Assembly: GCA_020055645.1 (NCBI GenBank) | Contig: CM034547.1 | Span: 17,950,513-18,014,512 of the forward strand | Length of the DNA stretch: 64,000 bases | Origin: Tomocerus qinae | Lineage: Eukaryota > Arthropoda > Collembola > Entomobryomorpha > Tomoceridae | Direction: 5' to 3' | Part shown: positions 14,181 to 25,400 of the stretch, in pieces | How positions within the stretch are numbered: position 1 is the stretch's first letter | How the letters are laid out: every line of letters starts with the position of its first letter | Translations under genes and position numbers: made by a program | Notes under the pieces: generated by a model | Told to the model about the DNA's origin: nothing | The model's database searches: none | What the model saw: the letters and a program-made list of their open reading frames with translations, nothing else

Positions 14181-14780
14181 TTGTATGACAATACGATGCC
14201 TGAGTGTGGTAGTATGCACGCGAAGGAAGGAGTCGAGTGAGTGTAGAGTTACCTCAAGCAAACTAAGTAAAGGAATAATGCAAGGATGTAAAGAAGTGAG
14301 GTAGCTGGTTTGGTTATGTTATACGATACAACATAATGGTTAGAATCTCCACATGGCAGCATACGTAAAAATGCCCATATAGCTATATGGGTGGGTGGTA
14401 TATGGATACGCACAGGAGTGATAGTTGTATAATGGAACTGTTTGGGATTGAATAGGAAAGCACAACACAACATGAGGTTGACATTGTGCCGATGAAATTG
14501 GATACCTGTTGCTAATGCTTGTCTGCAAGTCTGCTGGCGAGGTTTGCCTTGCTTCTCTCCTTCGGTTCGGAGTTGAGTGAGCTTTGCTTTGCTTTGCAAT
14601 CGTAATAGGAATGGGAAAACGGCTTTGTTCAACTACCAACCAGCTAAAGCTACGAAACGAACAGAATATCAAAGCAAAATAGGAAGGAAGGCTCTTCTGC
14701 TCTCTTTTACACTCCTATGCATCCACGAGTCTTATTCAGTCTCTGTTTCTCCCGGTTTCAATCCCTAATTCACACCCATT
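14180..14780. other. Intergenic; short G-rich to C-rich segment
   Basis: No gene is supported. G-rich at 14200-14330 and C/T-rich at 14690-14780, directly against the block that contains the phosphatase gene. A perfect 18-bp palindrome lies at 14374-14391. Confidence 0.45.
14374..14391. repeat. Perfect 18-bp palindrome
   Basis: The sequence CCCATATAGCTATATGGG equals its own reverse complement. It could be a dimeric protein-binding site or a chance product of short repeats. Nothing nearby indicates a function. Confidence 0.85.
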
Positions 14781-15408
14781 CGATATTACTAGTGAAACTC
14801 ATTTTTTTTACATTGGGGAAAGTCCATCCAAATCAAATGCTCAAATAAATCGATAGGTTATTCCTTACACCACTTTTCTACATCAGAGAATAAAATCTGC
14901 GTTTAAATTATTAGAAATTTGCTTACTTGTAGAAATAGATCTAAGTTGAAATTTCAAAATTGCAAAATGCCATCAGAAGGTAAGTTAATAAAAGCTATTT
15001 CAAAAATTCGTTATAAATAAACTGCAGTACTACAAAATGTAGAGTTTGAATCTAGTGTCAAAGTTTCGTTTAAAAAGAATTAAATCCAAGAAAGTTAAAA
15101 AATATTTGGCGACCGTTCCCTATGAGCCCGAGCTTCGTTTTTATCAAGTTTTGATCTTACCGTTAAAAATCCGAATATTAAAATGAATTTGAATATTGAT
15201 GATTAGAAAAAATAGTTTACTTTTCATTTCAAGATGTAGATTTCCAGTCTAGTTTAATGCTTTTTTATATCATCATTGTGAATTTTAATGAAGGCATTTA
15301 CAATAATGTTTTTCTGGTATATTTAGTATTCTTTTGATTGGTTAACTCAAACCCTTGAAGTTCGATGAACATTAACTTCTTGTGGGATCATTTTTCTTTA
15401 GCTTTGGT
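14780..15408. other. AT-rich DNA downstream of the phosphatase gene
   Basis: AT-rich sequence without strand skew, on the 3' side of the minus-strand phosphatase. No AATAAA is visible on the minus strand here. Two ATTAAA variants read on the minus strand at 15284-15289 and 15253-15258, about 120 and 150 bases after the stop codon, and might serve as poly(A) signals. An ATTTACAAT motif lies at 15296-15304. No other exon was recognised. Confidence 0.45.
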
Positions 15409-16380
15409 TCACTTGAATTTTTTGAAGGAAATTTTCCCATTATGACCTGTTCCGATTCGGGCAATAGCCGCGTAGTTTTGATGGCGTTGATAGTTGGGTG
15501 CCGAAAAAACTGTGACCAGTCTTCTTCTACCAAAGAATTCATAGCCATTATTTTTGACCTGGTGAGCTCGGAATATCATGTCCAAATTATTAGCAGCTAG
15601 AAATTCTTCCAGAGCATTTTCTCCAAAGCAATATCCTAGTCCACGGTGGTGAGGCTTGTTAGTGTTTTGCTCCTCCCAATCTAAAATAGTTGGGTCCGGA
15701 TCTGACCAAACTAAATTGCAAACTAGACCTCGTTTTGGAACTAAAATAGGTCGCTCAATATCTCGAATCTGTTGGAGGTCGTTTAACTCAGGACCAATCC
15801 CTCCGTGACAACAGAAATAACGGTTATTTACAACTCCAGCTAATGGCATGCAATTGAATGTATCTCTAATAATGTGGTGTATGGATCGGCTGTCGCCCAA
15901 TCGTCCAGTATATTCGTCACGGAATCCATATTTAGCATTTATACTAGAGTCTTCGTGGTTGCCACGAAGAAGGAAGAAATGGTTAGGATACTTAACTTTG
16001 TAGGTCAACAATAAGCATATCACTTCAAGAGAATTCGGTCCACGGTCAACATAATCCCCGAGAAACAGATATTTATGGAACGGGGGATGTCCACCGATTT
16101 CAAATAATTTTAAGAGATCCGAATATTGGCCATGAATGTCTCCGCATATGTTTATAGGACTTTCGATCTCCAAAAGTGTTGGTTGATCTAAAAACGAGTC
16201 CCTAGCCAATGTAAATAAGCCTTTGATATCTTTCTGGCTAATATCAACCGTATGCTTTCTCGACCAACTCCGGACTTCAAGTAACCGATCTAGGAATTCT
16301 TCTATATTGAATTTCGGCACTATAAATATTGAAATAAATAATACATGCTCACATAAAGTTCTCAATTTGATATTGTCCAC
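15409..16380 (-). CDS. PP1-type serine/threonine protein phosphatase, divergent
   Basis: Predicted metal-dependent Ser/Thr phosphatase of the PPP family, closest in pattern to PP1 catalytic subunits. Numbering is on the 323-residue frame, which opens with GTG at 16378-16380. The domain runs from about residue 24 to the end. GDIHGQY (80-86), GDYVDRG (108-114) and RGNHE (139-143) supply D81, H83, D109, R113, N141 and H142. H192 (HGG), R246, H273 (RAHQV) and Y297 (SAPNY) complete the active site, so catalysis looks intact. Oddities: about two extra residues near 157-172, about six extra near 238-245, and a replaced loop after SAPNY, where the usual Cys is Gln298. The C-terminus stops at the catalytic core. 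There is no in-frame ATG between the upstream stop (16459-16461) and the domain, and only M178 and M268 lie inside it, so the start given is not real. An upstream exon may join at an AG at 16444-16445 or 16320-16321. A 5'-truncated retrocopy is also possible. The family call is secure; the 5' end is not. Confidence 0.88.
   Translation of the reverse strand: MDNIKLRTLCEHVLFISIFIVPKFNIEEFLDRLLEVRSWSRKHTVDISQKDIKGLFTLARDSFLDQPTLLEIESPINICGDIHGQYSDLLKLFEIGGHPPFHKYLFLGDYVDRGPNSLEVICLLLTYKVKYPNHFFLLRGNHEDSSINAKYGFRDEYTGRLGDSRSIHHIIRDTFNCMPLAGVVNNRYFCCHGGIGPELNDLQQIRDIERPILVPKRGLVCNLVWSDPDPTILDWEEQNTNKPHHRGLGYCFGENALEEFLAANNLDMIFRAHQVKNNGYEFFGRRRLVTVFSAPNYQRHQNYAAIARIGTGHNGKISFKKFK
16320..16330 (-). 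promoter_or_regulatory. Alternative 3' splice acceptor at the domain edge
   Basis: On the minus strand a T-rich stretch ends in TTTATAG immediately before the codons where similarity to PP1 begins (residue 22 or so of the open frame). A GTAAG donor-like site lies 106 bases upstream at 16421-16425. Joining those two sites gives a frame with a TAA in the upstream piece, so that pair is unlikely. The acceptor could still pair with a more distant donor. Confidence 0.25.
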
Positions 16381-16443
16381 ACGATTTAGAGAGTAATGAA
16401 ATTGTAATGCGAAGTTTAGTCTTACTTTTATTTGATTATATGA

Positions 16444-16449
16444 CTGAAA
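16444..16449 (-). promoter_or_regulatory. Candidate 3' splice acceptor for the phosphatase gene
   Basis: On the minus strand the sequence reads TTTCGTTTTCAG just after the in-frame stop at 16459-16461, ending at 16444. From 16443 the phosphatase frame is open to its stop codon. This fits an acceptor joining an upstream exon that carries the start codon. I found no convincing partner exon, and the signal is short, so this is inference. Confidence 0.35.
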
Positions 16450-16860
16450 ACGAAAGTCTTATGAATAATTAGGAAAGTCCAAAATATAATTAATTTTGTA
16501 TTTCACTGTTGTTGTCTGCTGTATAATATTTTATTGTTCCAAAATTGACAGAACTAGCCGATAAACCCTAGTTCATAATTACTATTACAATTAGTATTAT
16601 TTCGGATAAATGGTGTGTAAGAATCTTTGCACCGAACTACATCTGCTGATTATAGAAAAACGGTTAAGTTATTGCTTCTTGAAATGAATTTGAATGAAAT
16701 GAATTTCATTAGTATGAGTATTATTATTTTGATATTTTTGGTTGCCACTAGAGATTATCGTTATGCTACGTAGTAGTGTAATATAATGTCTTTTGCGTAA
16801 TGAACTGTCAGTAGTACTTTATTCTAGGTTCTTTGGTAATTTAACTAGGAATACAAATAG
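16444..16860. other. AT-rich DNA upstream of the phosphatase gene
   Basis: AT-rich and unskewed, continuing the block that holds the gene. It should contain the promoter or upstream exon of the minus-strand phosphatase. Minus-strand ATG codons near 16707-16709 and elsewhere open only short frames that do not join the domain in frame without splicing. No TATA box can be singled out in sequence this AT-rich. Confidence 0.35.
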
Positions 16861-19800
16861 TATATTATACCCGAACAGGAGATGTCTTATAAGCTACTTG
16901 GGAGGATGGACAGTATAGTCTTAATGATAATGTTGAGTGTGTACGTATGAGGGTGAGGATTGCAGTGTCGTGTGACATTTTGCTTTGGACTGTGGCTGAA
17001 CTCTCTTAAGGATGAAATTTGTTGAGTTCTTTGAAGAGTAGATCTGAGAGTTATATTATATAGATATGTGATATGAAGTGTCTAGAAATGATAGCTTAGT
17101 TTATTCCATCTCGTGATTCTATATGTGTGACATGCCAACATTGGAAGCGAGAGAGAAACTACTACAGAATAGTGTTTTCAGTTCGGTTGAGTGAGATACA
17201 CGATACAGCTCAAGCCTCAACTACTAGCTATAACACTATTGCTTGTTTACTCTGTATATAATCAGAATATTATTATATAACGTAAGACAAGTTTTATTAT
17301 AGTGGAGACATCCTGCCTGTGTAGTACTAGAATCTTGCAATATCATTATGTGGTAGAGCTGTAGTAAGATTGTTTTGTGTTGTGAATACAGTAATCACAT
17401 AGCAGGGTGATATGGGAAGAAGTTTACTGGAAATAATATGAATACATAAGGAGGAGAGACAGTGTTATTGTAAGTGCATAGGGGTTCATAAATAGAGAAG
17501 GACGAGAGAGGCGAGAGATGGATATTTACATAAGATGCACGGAGAAGAATGGAAGAGGACGTGGAGATGTGGTGTGCGGGTCTGAAGACATTTCTGTTCA
17601 CTTGTTCCTCGTGTCTCCATAATAATGTAATGCAGAGTGTATTTCATAGAGTCAGAAAGTACAGATGGAATGTTTCATGATGTGAGTGAGTTGGACGGAG
17701 AGTTGACTTAGACTCATCTCAATTGACGACTGTAACAAAGCAGGGTGAGGGCATGGGAGATCAGATGAACTCGGGGTTGCTTTTAATTTTCGTGTGTGGT
17801 TTCCTTCCATTGGATCGTCTGTCTCTGTTGTGTGCTCACTTGAGTTGATGTCGGTGTGTGTGTGTATTAGTAGTCTTGAGATAAATAAGTACATTGTGTG
17901 TGTAGGATAGAATAGAGATGGGCTGTGAGAGGAGTTGATTGAAGAAAAGGCTTTAACGGGAAGTAGTAATGCATAGAAATGAGTTTTAAGTGCTCTTCTC
18001 TCACGCGTAAATTGGTCTGTGCATTGGGAAGACGGAGAGACCTTTCCTTAATTCAGGAGAACGACAAGGACGATTTGTCTTGAAAGGTAAACAAAATGCC
18101 AATCCAGATAGTTGGCAAGGGGGCTATAATGGGGATCTAGTGTCGAGGAGGCTCTAAGAATACGCAGCGAAGGAAATCTTCGTAATTTCGTTGCTTTTAT
18201 GTACTTGCTCTACACACTCACAGAATATGTTTAAAGTTTTGTATCTGTGTTATCTCACTTCCCTGGGTATCTTCATAGGATACACATTTACCTAATGTAA
18301 TGTAGAGCCTTATCATTAACGAGACCAGTGTGTTTCTATCTCTGTGAACTTAGTTAGTCAAGTCGGATGACTTTGCTTGCCCTCCTCTTTGAATTCAACC
18401 AAAAATAAATAGATACAATAGTCTACACATGCTGTTTAGGTCCCTATTGTATCTCTCTATACATGTATGTGAACATAGCGTGAGATACTTTGTCTGAAGT
18501 GACTCCTTTATCAGCTCCCTATCACTATTCTTGTATTTCAATGGAGCATTTCTCGAAGCAACTCCTTGTGTGTTCTTGTTCTACTTCAGTTGAGTTCATA
18601 GATAGGAAAGTGAAGCATTTCCTTTGTCTCTTGTGTATCTTTACAGTTTTCTTCGCTCAGCCTCGCTTCACTGACTAAATGAATGAGAAAAATAATGTAA
18701 CTACATCAATTAGCCTTGATTTTGATGGGGAGAACTTTCTTAATAGAATTCTCCGACGAGAAAAAGATTTTTACTTTTCCCCTTCTTTGAAAATCAAATT
18801 CTTTTCTTTGCACACTTACGCTCTCAGCACCTTTAGACTTAACTACACTATATAATAGTCAAGGAATTAGGCAGTGCGGAATACATACTTTTCACATTGA
18901 ATTCCGGTTACACTTTCCAGTCAAACTCAATCAGTAAAAAGAACTTCCTCTCGCATACTCCTACACAGAAAAGAGTCATTTCAGTTCGTCTAGGAAACTT
19001 ACATTTAGAGTAATAATAGTATATGGCATGGCTCGACACTACGGCTTCTCAATGCAAGTCAACTATCTTGGAGAGTTGGAGAAGAGACAGAGGAAAAGGT
19101 ACTTATGATAGTGGGACATGAATCTGCAAGGGGAATGAGATATGCGAGATGGGATGTGAAAATGCGAGTCTAAAGGAGAGAACTGGAGTAAAGAGGAAGC
19201 AGAGGGCCGAAGGACGAATATCTATATTTGCATACAGAACTATCTGTTCTCTACATAGTATATCCTCCTAGCTAGTATGAATTTACGTCCACACACTCAA
19301 TACATAGTAACATTTTACTATCTCTGATGGCTATAGCTAATAATATATAGGAGAGTGTGCGAACTGCGGTAGAGTCGGAAATGCAATTTCCTCTTCTCTA
19401 CCAAACGGCTGTTCCTGTGAATCTGCAGATATGCATATTTTTGTGACCATTTCTACCTCCGGAGGAATTACTGTCGTTTCGCGGCGAGGTTCTTCGCTCC
19501 TCTCGTCTCTGTGAATTCTTGGCGAGCTGCTCTGTGAGTTGAGTCAACTTGACTTGGCTTCATCTACTTTGGCAAGATGAAGAGAGAGAGCGAGTTCCCT
19601 CTTTTCTCGTCTCATCTTTTCCGATCCGGTTGTCTGCCTCTCATGATTCCTAACTCCTTTTGCCCTTCCCTCCTTACTTTCCCAACTCTCTCTTCGCCAA
19701 CATTTCAGCATCTTTTCCCTAGTTTCCTTCTTCCTCTCTTTCCCTTTCACTCAACTCACTTTACTTTTACTCTATGCATGTGTCGTGACGCTTTCCCTCC

Positions 19801-20460
19801 CTATACCTATATTCCAACAAATTTCACATCGACTGAGACTGCCAGAGTGGGAACCTACTTACTCAGCTCCTCTTTTTCGTGTACTTTGGCTCTTGGGGTC
19901 GAACACGAGCCAAGTGAAGCCGATGAGAGTTTCCTCTCCTAATACCTTCTTTTATGTACCTAAGCTTCCTCATATACTTATACACACTTGTGAGTATATG
20001 TAAGTTCCTCGCAGCGAACCCTCTTCTTCTTTCTCCGTAGTATTATTCCTCCAGTTGCTGTAGCACACAAGTCAAGTCAAGGGAAAGCAACGGTAGCTAA
20101 GCCAAACCTAGCTTTTCTTTCCATTTCGTTCTTCGGTTTGGTATTGGCGTTGGGCGAGTTAGACACAAGAGTTGAGTGATAGCGGAGAAACGAAGACGAG
20201 CTGCTCACTCACTCCCGTCGTCCTTCTTCCACTCCAACTTCCATATACTCCCATCAGCCATCTACTAAGTATGTATAGGGACACATACATATTATTCTCT
20301 CCACACAGTAATACTCAGTCAAACCAGGCAAAAGCAAGTCAGGGTGCCGAGATCGATACGTTGTGCCTCCAGCCACTGAATACTGTCAAGAAACTCCATT
20401 TCCATTCCTCTCCACTAAATAATATTCTCCTCTCACAAATACAAACCATGACATTACGAT
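16860..20460. other. Intergenic; G-rich left part, C/T-rich right part
   Basis: No gene is supported. The plus strand is G-rich at 16860-17960, which includes a (GT)n run at 17854-17865. It is mixed to about 19500 and C/T-rich from 19570 to 20460. TTGAGTC/GACTTG repeats lie at 19537-19560 near the switch and AAGTCAAGTCAA at 20069-20080. The overlapping frames at 19577-20003 are read from the pyrimidine-rich strand. Confidence 0.45.
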
Positions 20461-20830
20461 AATAAAGTATTAACCATTCAGCAAAATAGTACACAAGATA
20501 AGAGTCATGTTAAAACTAGTTCATGAACTATAGTGTGGCAATAAATATTTTAAATTGTCATCTGCTTTCAATTATAAAATATGATAAAAAACTGCAAAGA
20601 TATTAATTGTTTAGGATAGGTGCGCTTTTACATCATTATTTTACGTCTTGCATAACAATAAATTGCAAATGCATCTGCAGATAATGTTATTCAATAAAAA
20701 TGTACATCAATAATTGTAGGAGATTTTTGCACTTTTACATTATTGTTTGAATGGAGCAGTTAGTAGTTGCCTTTGTGTGTATAAGGGTAGATTTTCAATT
20801 ACCAGATATATTCATGCAATTGTGTTTACA
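20460..20830. other. AT-rich island 6
   Basis: AT-rich, gene-free stretch. The left flank is C/T-rich (to 20460) and the right flank (20860-21090) is G-rich on the plus strand. Confidence 0.55.
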
Positions 20831-21740
20831 ACATCAGTATATGGTTAAAAGAGAGTGTAGATGATGCCAGTGGAGGAAACATGAGTGTTTGGTAGAGAAA
20901 AGGATGGAAAGGTAAATAGGACATAGTAAGGGCAGTAAGTATTGGATTCTAGTTTAGTGTTTCTTTGCCAGGTCTGTATTGTACGGAGTTACCTTGCAGA
21001 GAGAACTGTTGTGTGAGGGAGTTTAGATAAGAGACTGGAGATGAGAGGGAGTTGCAGTGGGCGTGAGAGATCTATGAGATCCTTTCGGCTCAAACAGCAG
21101 CTCCACTAGACTATGTAATGTGGAGAAGAGAATTCTATTCTCTGTGTAAGTACAACGATGGGTCTGTCTCTCCTATTCTACTATGCATCCCTATTATGTA
21201 TTCTTCCGACTACCTAGCACAGTGTATACTATCTAAGCATGTATGTAGTGAGGACACACACAGAGAGGATGTTCCTCCTCCTAATATAGAGTAGTGAGCA
21301 CAACTAATGCAATATACTACCAGACAGAGGAGACCCCTTGTACACAGAGTGGAGATGAGTAGATTGGGATTGCAGAGAAGCAAAGTGCAAAAAGTTCCGT
21401 GGCTCTTCTCCATCACGGCTCAACAGAACTCCTCCGATCTACTCTCATCTTCTTCTATTATTCTCACTCACTTCACTCTCTCTACCATTTTCTTAGATAC
21501 TCTACTAACATCTTACCACATACAGTCCAAATGCAGTCTTACCATGCATAACTACTCGCAAATCCAAACACACACTACCCGATATGCCAATACCAAAGCA
21601 TTACTTTCAGACACTAGTCACAAATCTCTGTGCTGTATTTCATATGCACTTCTCCAGTACATCGTCCATATCCAAACTAAAAACAGATTTTTAGCCAAGT
21701 TGGGAACTTATATTGTGGCATTCATTATCTCTTTGCTAAA
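20830..21740. other. Intergenic; short full skew cycle
   Basis: No gene is supported. G-rich from 20860 to 21090 and C-rich from about 21410 to 21740. The 145-codon plus-strand frame ending at 21744 stops as the next AT-rich island begins; it has no domain features and matches the C-rich strand bias. Confidence 0.45.
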
Positions 21741-22440
21741 ATAAAACTGAGTCACAGTCGAACTTATGGAATAGCACGAAGTGTTTTTTAACTCTAAGTC
21801 AATTCATTGTAAATGGGAACCGCATCACTTTAATTTGGTACACAACTCTTAAGTTTTTACCCACAGGCGTCTCTATTTTTCGATTTATGAATACTTAATA
21901 GTATTAAAGTGTGTGATTACTGCATATAAATCTTATTATAGTTAGTTAAACTAGAACAAATATAGACTAGGGCTATTGGAGACAACTTAGCTCCCAGTTA
22001 GTTTACTCCAGTCGGCAGTACTTTCGTCTGCTATTCATTACGTTGTGATTGTATTTTCTGGTGCGTTTGCCTCTTTGAACTGAAAGCATAAATTATGAAT
22101 CTGTTTGTCCATCACTTGGAAATGATTGTGGGTTCACAATATTTTTTATTTTCGTATTTTAACTAAAACATTTTGTTGTCAGGTATGTCACATACCCTCT
22201 CGTACTATGGTTAATGGCCAAAAAATAAGAAAACCTGTAGTAACTTGTCCAAACCAAAAATGTGTTTTTATTGTATCAACATAAGTGGCTTTAACTATTT
22301 GCTCATTGTAAAGGCGATTCATGACAATACTATTATTAAGAAATCCTGATAAAAAGAAGTAAAGCAATATTATTAGCAGTAAACCCCTTGATTCATGTTT
22401 ATTCCCAGAATCGCACAGTACTACTGATTCATTTACAAGA
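21740..22440. other. AT-rich island 7
   Basis: AT-rich stretch without a recognisable gene. It contains ATTGTAAAT at 21806-21814. The left flank is C-rich (21410-21740) and the right flank is G-rich (about 22540-23180). Confidence 0.55.
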
Positions 22441-25400
22441 AAAATATGTTTCTAATGTGTTAAACTTCAAATGTTTCTGCATAGAAATGCAACAAAAACA
22501 ACTCTTGTATTGTTGGATCCGCAGTAATATTATTTGTAATGCGTTGTAGAGTTGACTGGTTAGTCTTTTCTGTTCTTCCATGTTGAAGAAATGAAGTATG
22601 GGTATAGGTATAAGTAGAAAGTATAGTATAGTCATGAGTCTGTGTATAAGATTATATATATTATTACTATGGTACATTAGGTGCCTATACTTACTTGCAC
22701 ATTAGCCTTGCTAGAGTAGTAAGTATTAGTAGTAATGAAATGCAAATGTAAAACAAGGCGGAACGTGTGTGTATATGTCTAGGTACGGTGTATGTAAAGG
22801 TACTAATAATATAATATAGTGTTGGTGGTATTGGATGCAGTAAAGTGAGCATGGTGAGTGAAACTACTGCATCCGTTAACTCTGTAGCTCAGGCATCAAC
22901 ATGAACTCCAGGCGAAGTGAGACGAAAGGAAAGGATGCCAGGCGTAAGGAGACCAGTCAGTTCAATCCGCTGACTCTTCTGGCTGCTGCTGGAGTAAAAT
23001 AGAGCATATAGGTATAGTAGAGTGGTATGTAGTCGGAATATGTAGTATAAAGACGAGTGGTGAAAGAATGAGTTTGGGTTGGCCTGTTGATGTGGATGCC
23101 TTTGACTTGCTCCAGTATTAGGTTCCATATACACTAATGGTAGAGTTGCAGGGACTGGGAAGTAAAGGAGAGCGAGGAAGTAAAAGAGCGAGCCATTGCC
23201 ATTACATCACCATCACTGATGCCAATGATGTAGTCATGAGACAGGGTAAAAGCCTCGTTGTTTTTTCCGCTCTCTTGGATTGGGTTCAGTTGAGTAGAGA
23301 AGTGAAGACTCTTCTGCAATGCACATAGGAGAATGCAGCAAAGAACGTACAGATAGTTAGATACATTAGAGCGCAGAAAAATAAGAGAACATAGATAACA
23401 GAGCCATGCACACAATAATGCGTAATGCCATATGATCCTCGACTCACACCATTATATTCGGTTCAACCATAACAACCGTCCTATGTACCACCATCGTCGG
23501 CTCGTCTACGATTTTTTTCGGCTCACAGAGTAGAAATGTGGAATTTGTTAGTTTTTTTGTCGAGCACACTTTAGAAACGGATTTGGACCTTAAAATTGTT
23601 GTTGCAAATGCAAGGGTGAAAAAAAGAACTTATGCACACTCTCGACTATATTTTGCACTAGCATTTCTAGTGAATAACATCCACATGCATATGGCAGATT
23701 GAAAGTAAACGTAATATACGCGCTTTGTACAAAGGAAGATTGAAGCCACCTTGACTCCGCTCTATTTTATTGGCCAGATTCTCCAGGTTCAACTTGTTTG
23801 AAAAGTTTCCTCAGTATATTGGCTTCTTAACTCCCTTTCTTGCTGTTGCTTACTCTACAGATAGCGTCGTTTCCTTACCATTAAGAAAGTGTACCTAATT
23901 CCCTGTTATATGATGTATCTTTGGTTGGTATTATGCAAGGGAGCTGGTATGTGTATCCCCAGTCGTAGTTTATCGCCAGCTTTTCCGGCTCTTCATCATG
24001 GTGTCATGCTTCGGTCGCATTGTTTGATGTCAGTCTCAAGACAGTAGAGTCACTCAGCCATATTCTTCTTCCCGATGTTTATAGAGACGCATAAAAGAGC
24101 CGTCTTTCACACAACTCCAAAATAGAATTTCGGGAGACAATAGATATATCTACTATATGATACTTACGTGACAGTGAATATTAACCTACATTAGTGTTTT
24201 AGTAAGTAAATCCTATTCCTATCCTCTCGTGCATAAGGAAACATCAAATTTATTACTCTGCTCTTATAATCTCATTCCCATTACACAGGAGAAAGCTAAT
24301 TCCACGAGATTCGTCCAATTCCAAGATGAAATGTAAAAGGGGAAATCAAAAACGTGCGTTAATTGTAAATGCTTAATGTTATTCGTGGACTTCTACATGT
24401 AAACACACTATGTATGGTAATAATGGGTGATAAAAACTTGTGATGTTTTTCTGGATGCTGATGTTGCAATAATAAGGAATTATTGTAACGGATGTATTTT
24501 TGATGATGCAATGATATTTCGGTATAGACAAAGATGATAATCTTCATCTTTCATAACATGTATGTGTAGTATATAGGAGGTGAAAATGAAAATGGTGTCG
24601 ACGAAGCATTGATTTGATTATATTAGATTATTATGTATGTATAAGGTGGAGAAGATGAGAGTCGGTTCTCGCCTTGCTCAGTTCTGCTCTCTTGCTCTGC
24701 AATTGATGATGGGTGGAGAGCACATCAGATTTATTTAGGAAGGATGTGGTTAGGTTGCGTTTGGTTAACATAGGATATCTGCAGTGCAGTGTATTGTGTG
24801 TAATGTTTCTGATTTCAAATTCAAATGAGGCTTTCTTGTTACCTCGTACGTACCTGCCTACAGAAAAAGATCTTTGGCTATGGACTTAGAAAAAGAAGCC
24901 AAGAAGGTATGTAGGTAGAAATTTTCTATGCATATGCAGATAATGGGAACCTTTTGACTCGAGTCTGTGCACACACGGAGAACACAATGGACTGAATTTG
25001 AAAAAAGTGTATAGTTTGAGGACGGATCGGAGATCTAGTATCTAACGTATGTGTATGATTGTATTATTATTATTGAGTTGTGTCTTGGAGATGTAGGAGT
25101 TTGTTATTAGCCGGAGTTGCTGGGTGAGAGAAGAGTCAAGTCAGTTGCTCCTTATCTCAAAAACATTATGCATGCATGAGCGTCTTAGTAAATTCTAACT
25201 ACGTGCTATAATGTCCAGTTAAACATATGAAGCTCAAATGCACAGATAAGCAAGTTGGGCTGAGTGAATGACTGCGGAGCTGAAAGTCAGATACTTAGCA
25301 CTCCAGCTTTGGCATAGATACAATAAACTATAGAATATCCAGTGGATAGATTTATCTTTCATCTACAGATTTGTCAATTGAAGTCTGAGGCTGAACTATT

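Noticed and set aside
14755..14770. tRNA B-box-like string GGTTTCAATCC
   Set aside because: It deviates from the consensus and no A box, acceptor stem or cloverleaf can be built around it.
16320..16425. 106-base intron between a GTAAG donor and a TATAG acceptor in the phosphatase 5' region
   Set aside because: Splicing these sites puts a TAA in frame a few codons before the junction, and no ATG follows it.
21307..21744. 145-codon plus-strand frame
   Set aside because: Lies on the C-rich strand left of an AT-rich island; no domain recognised.
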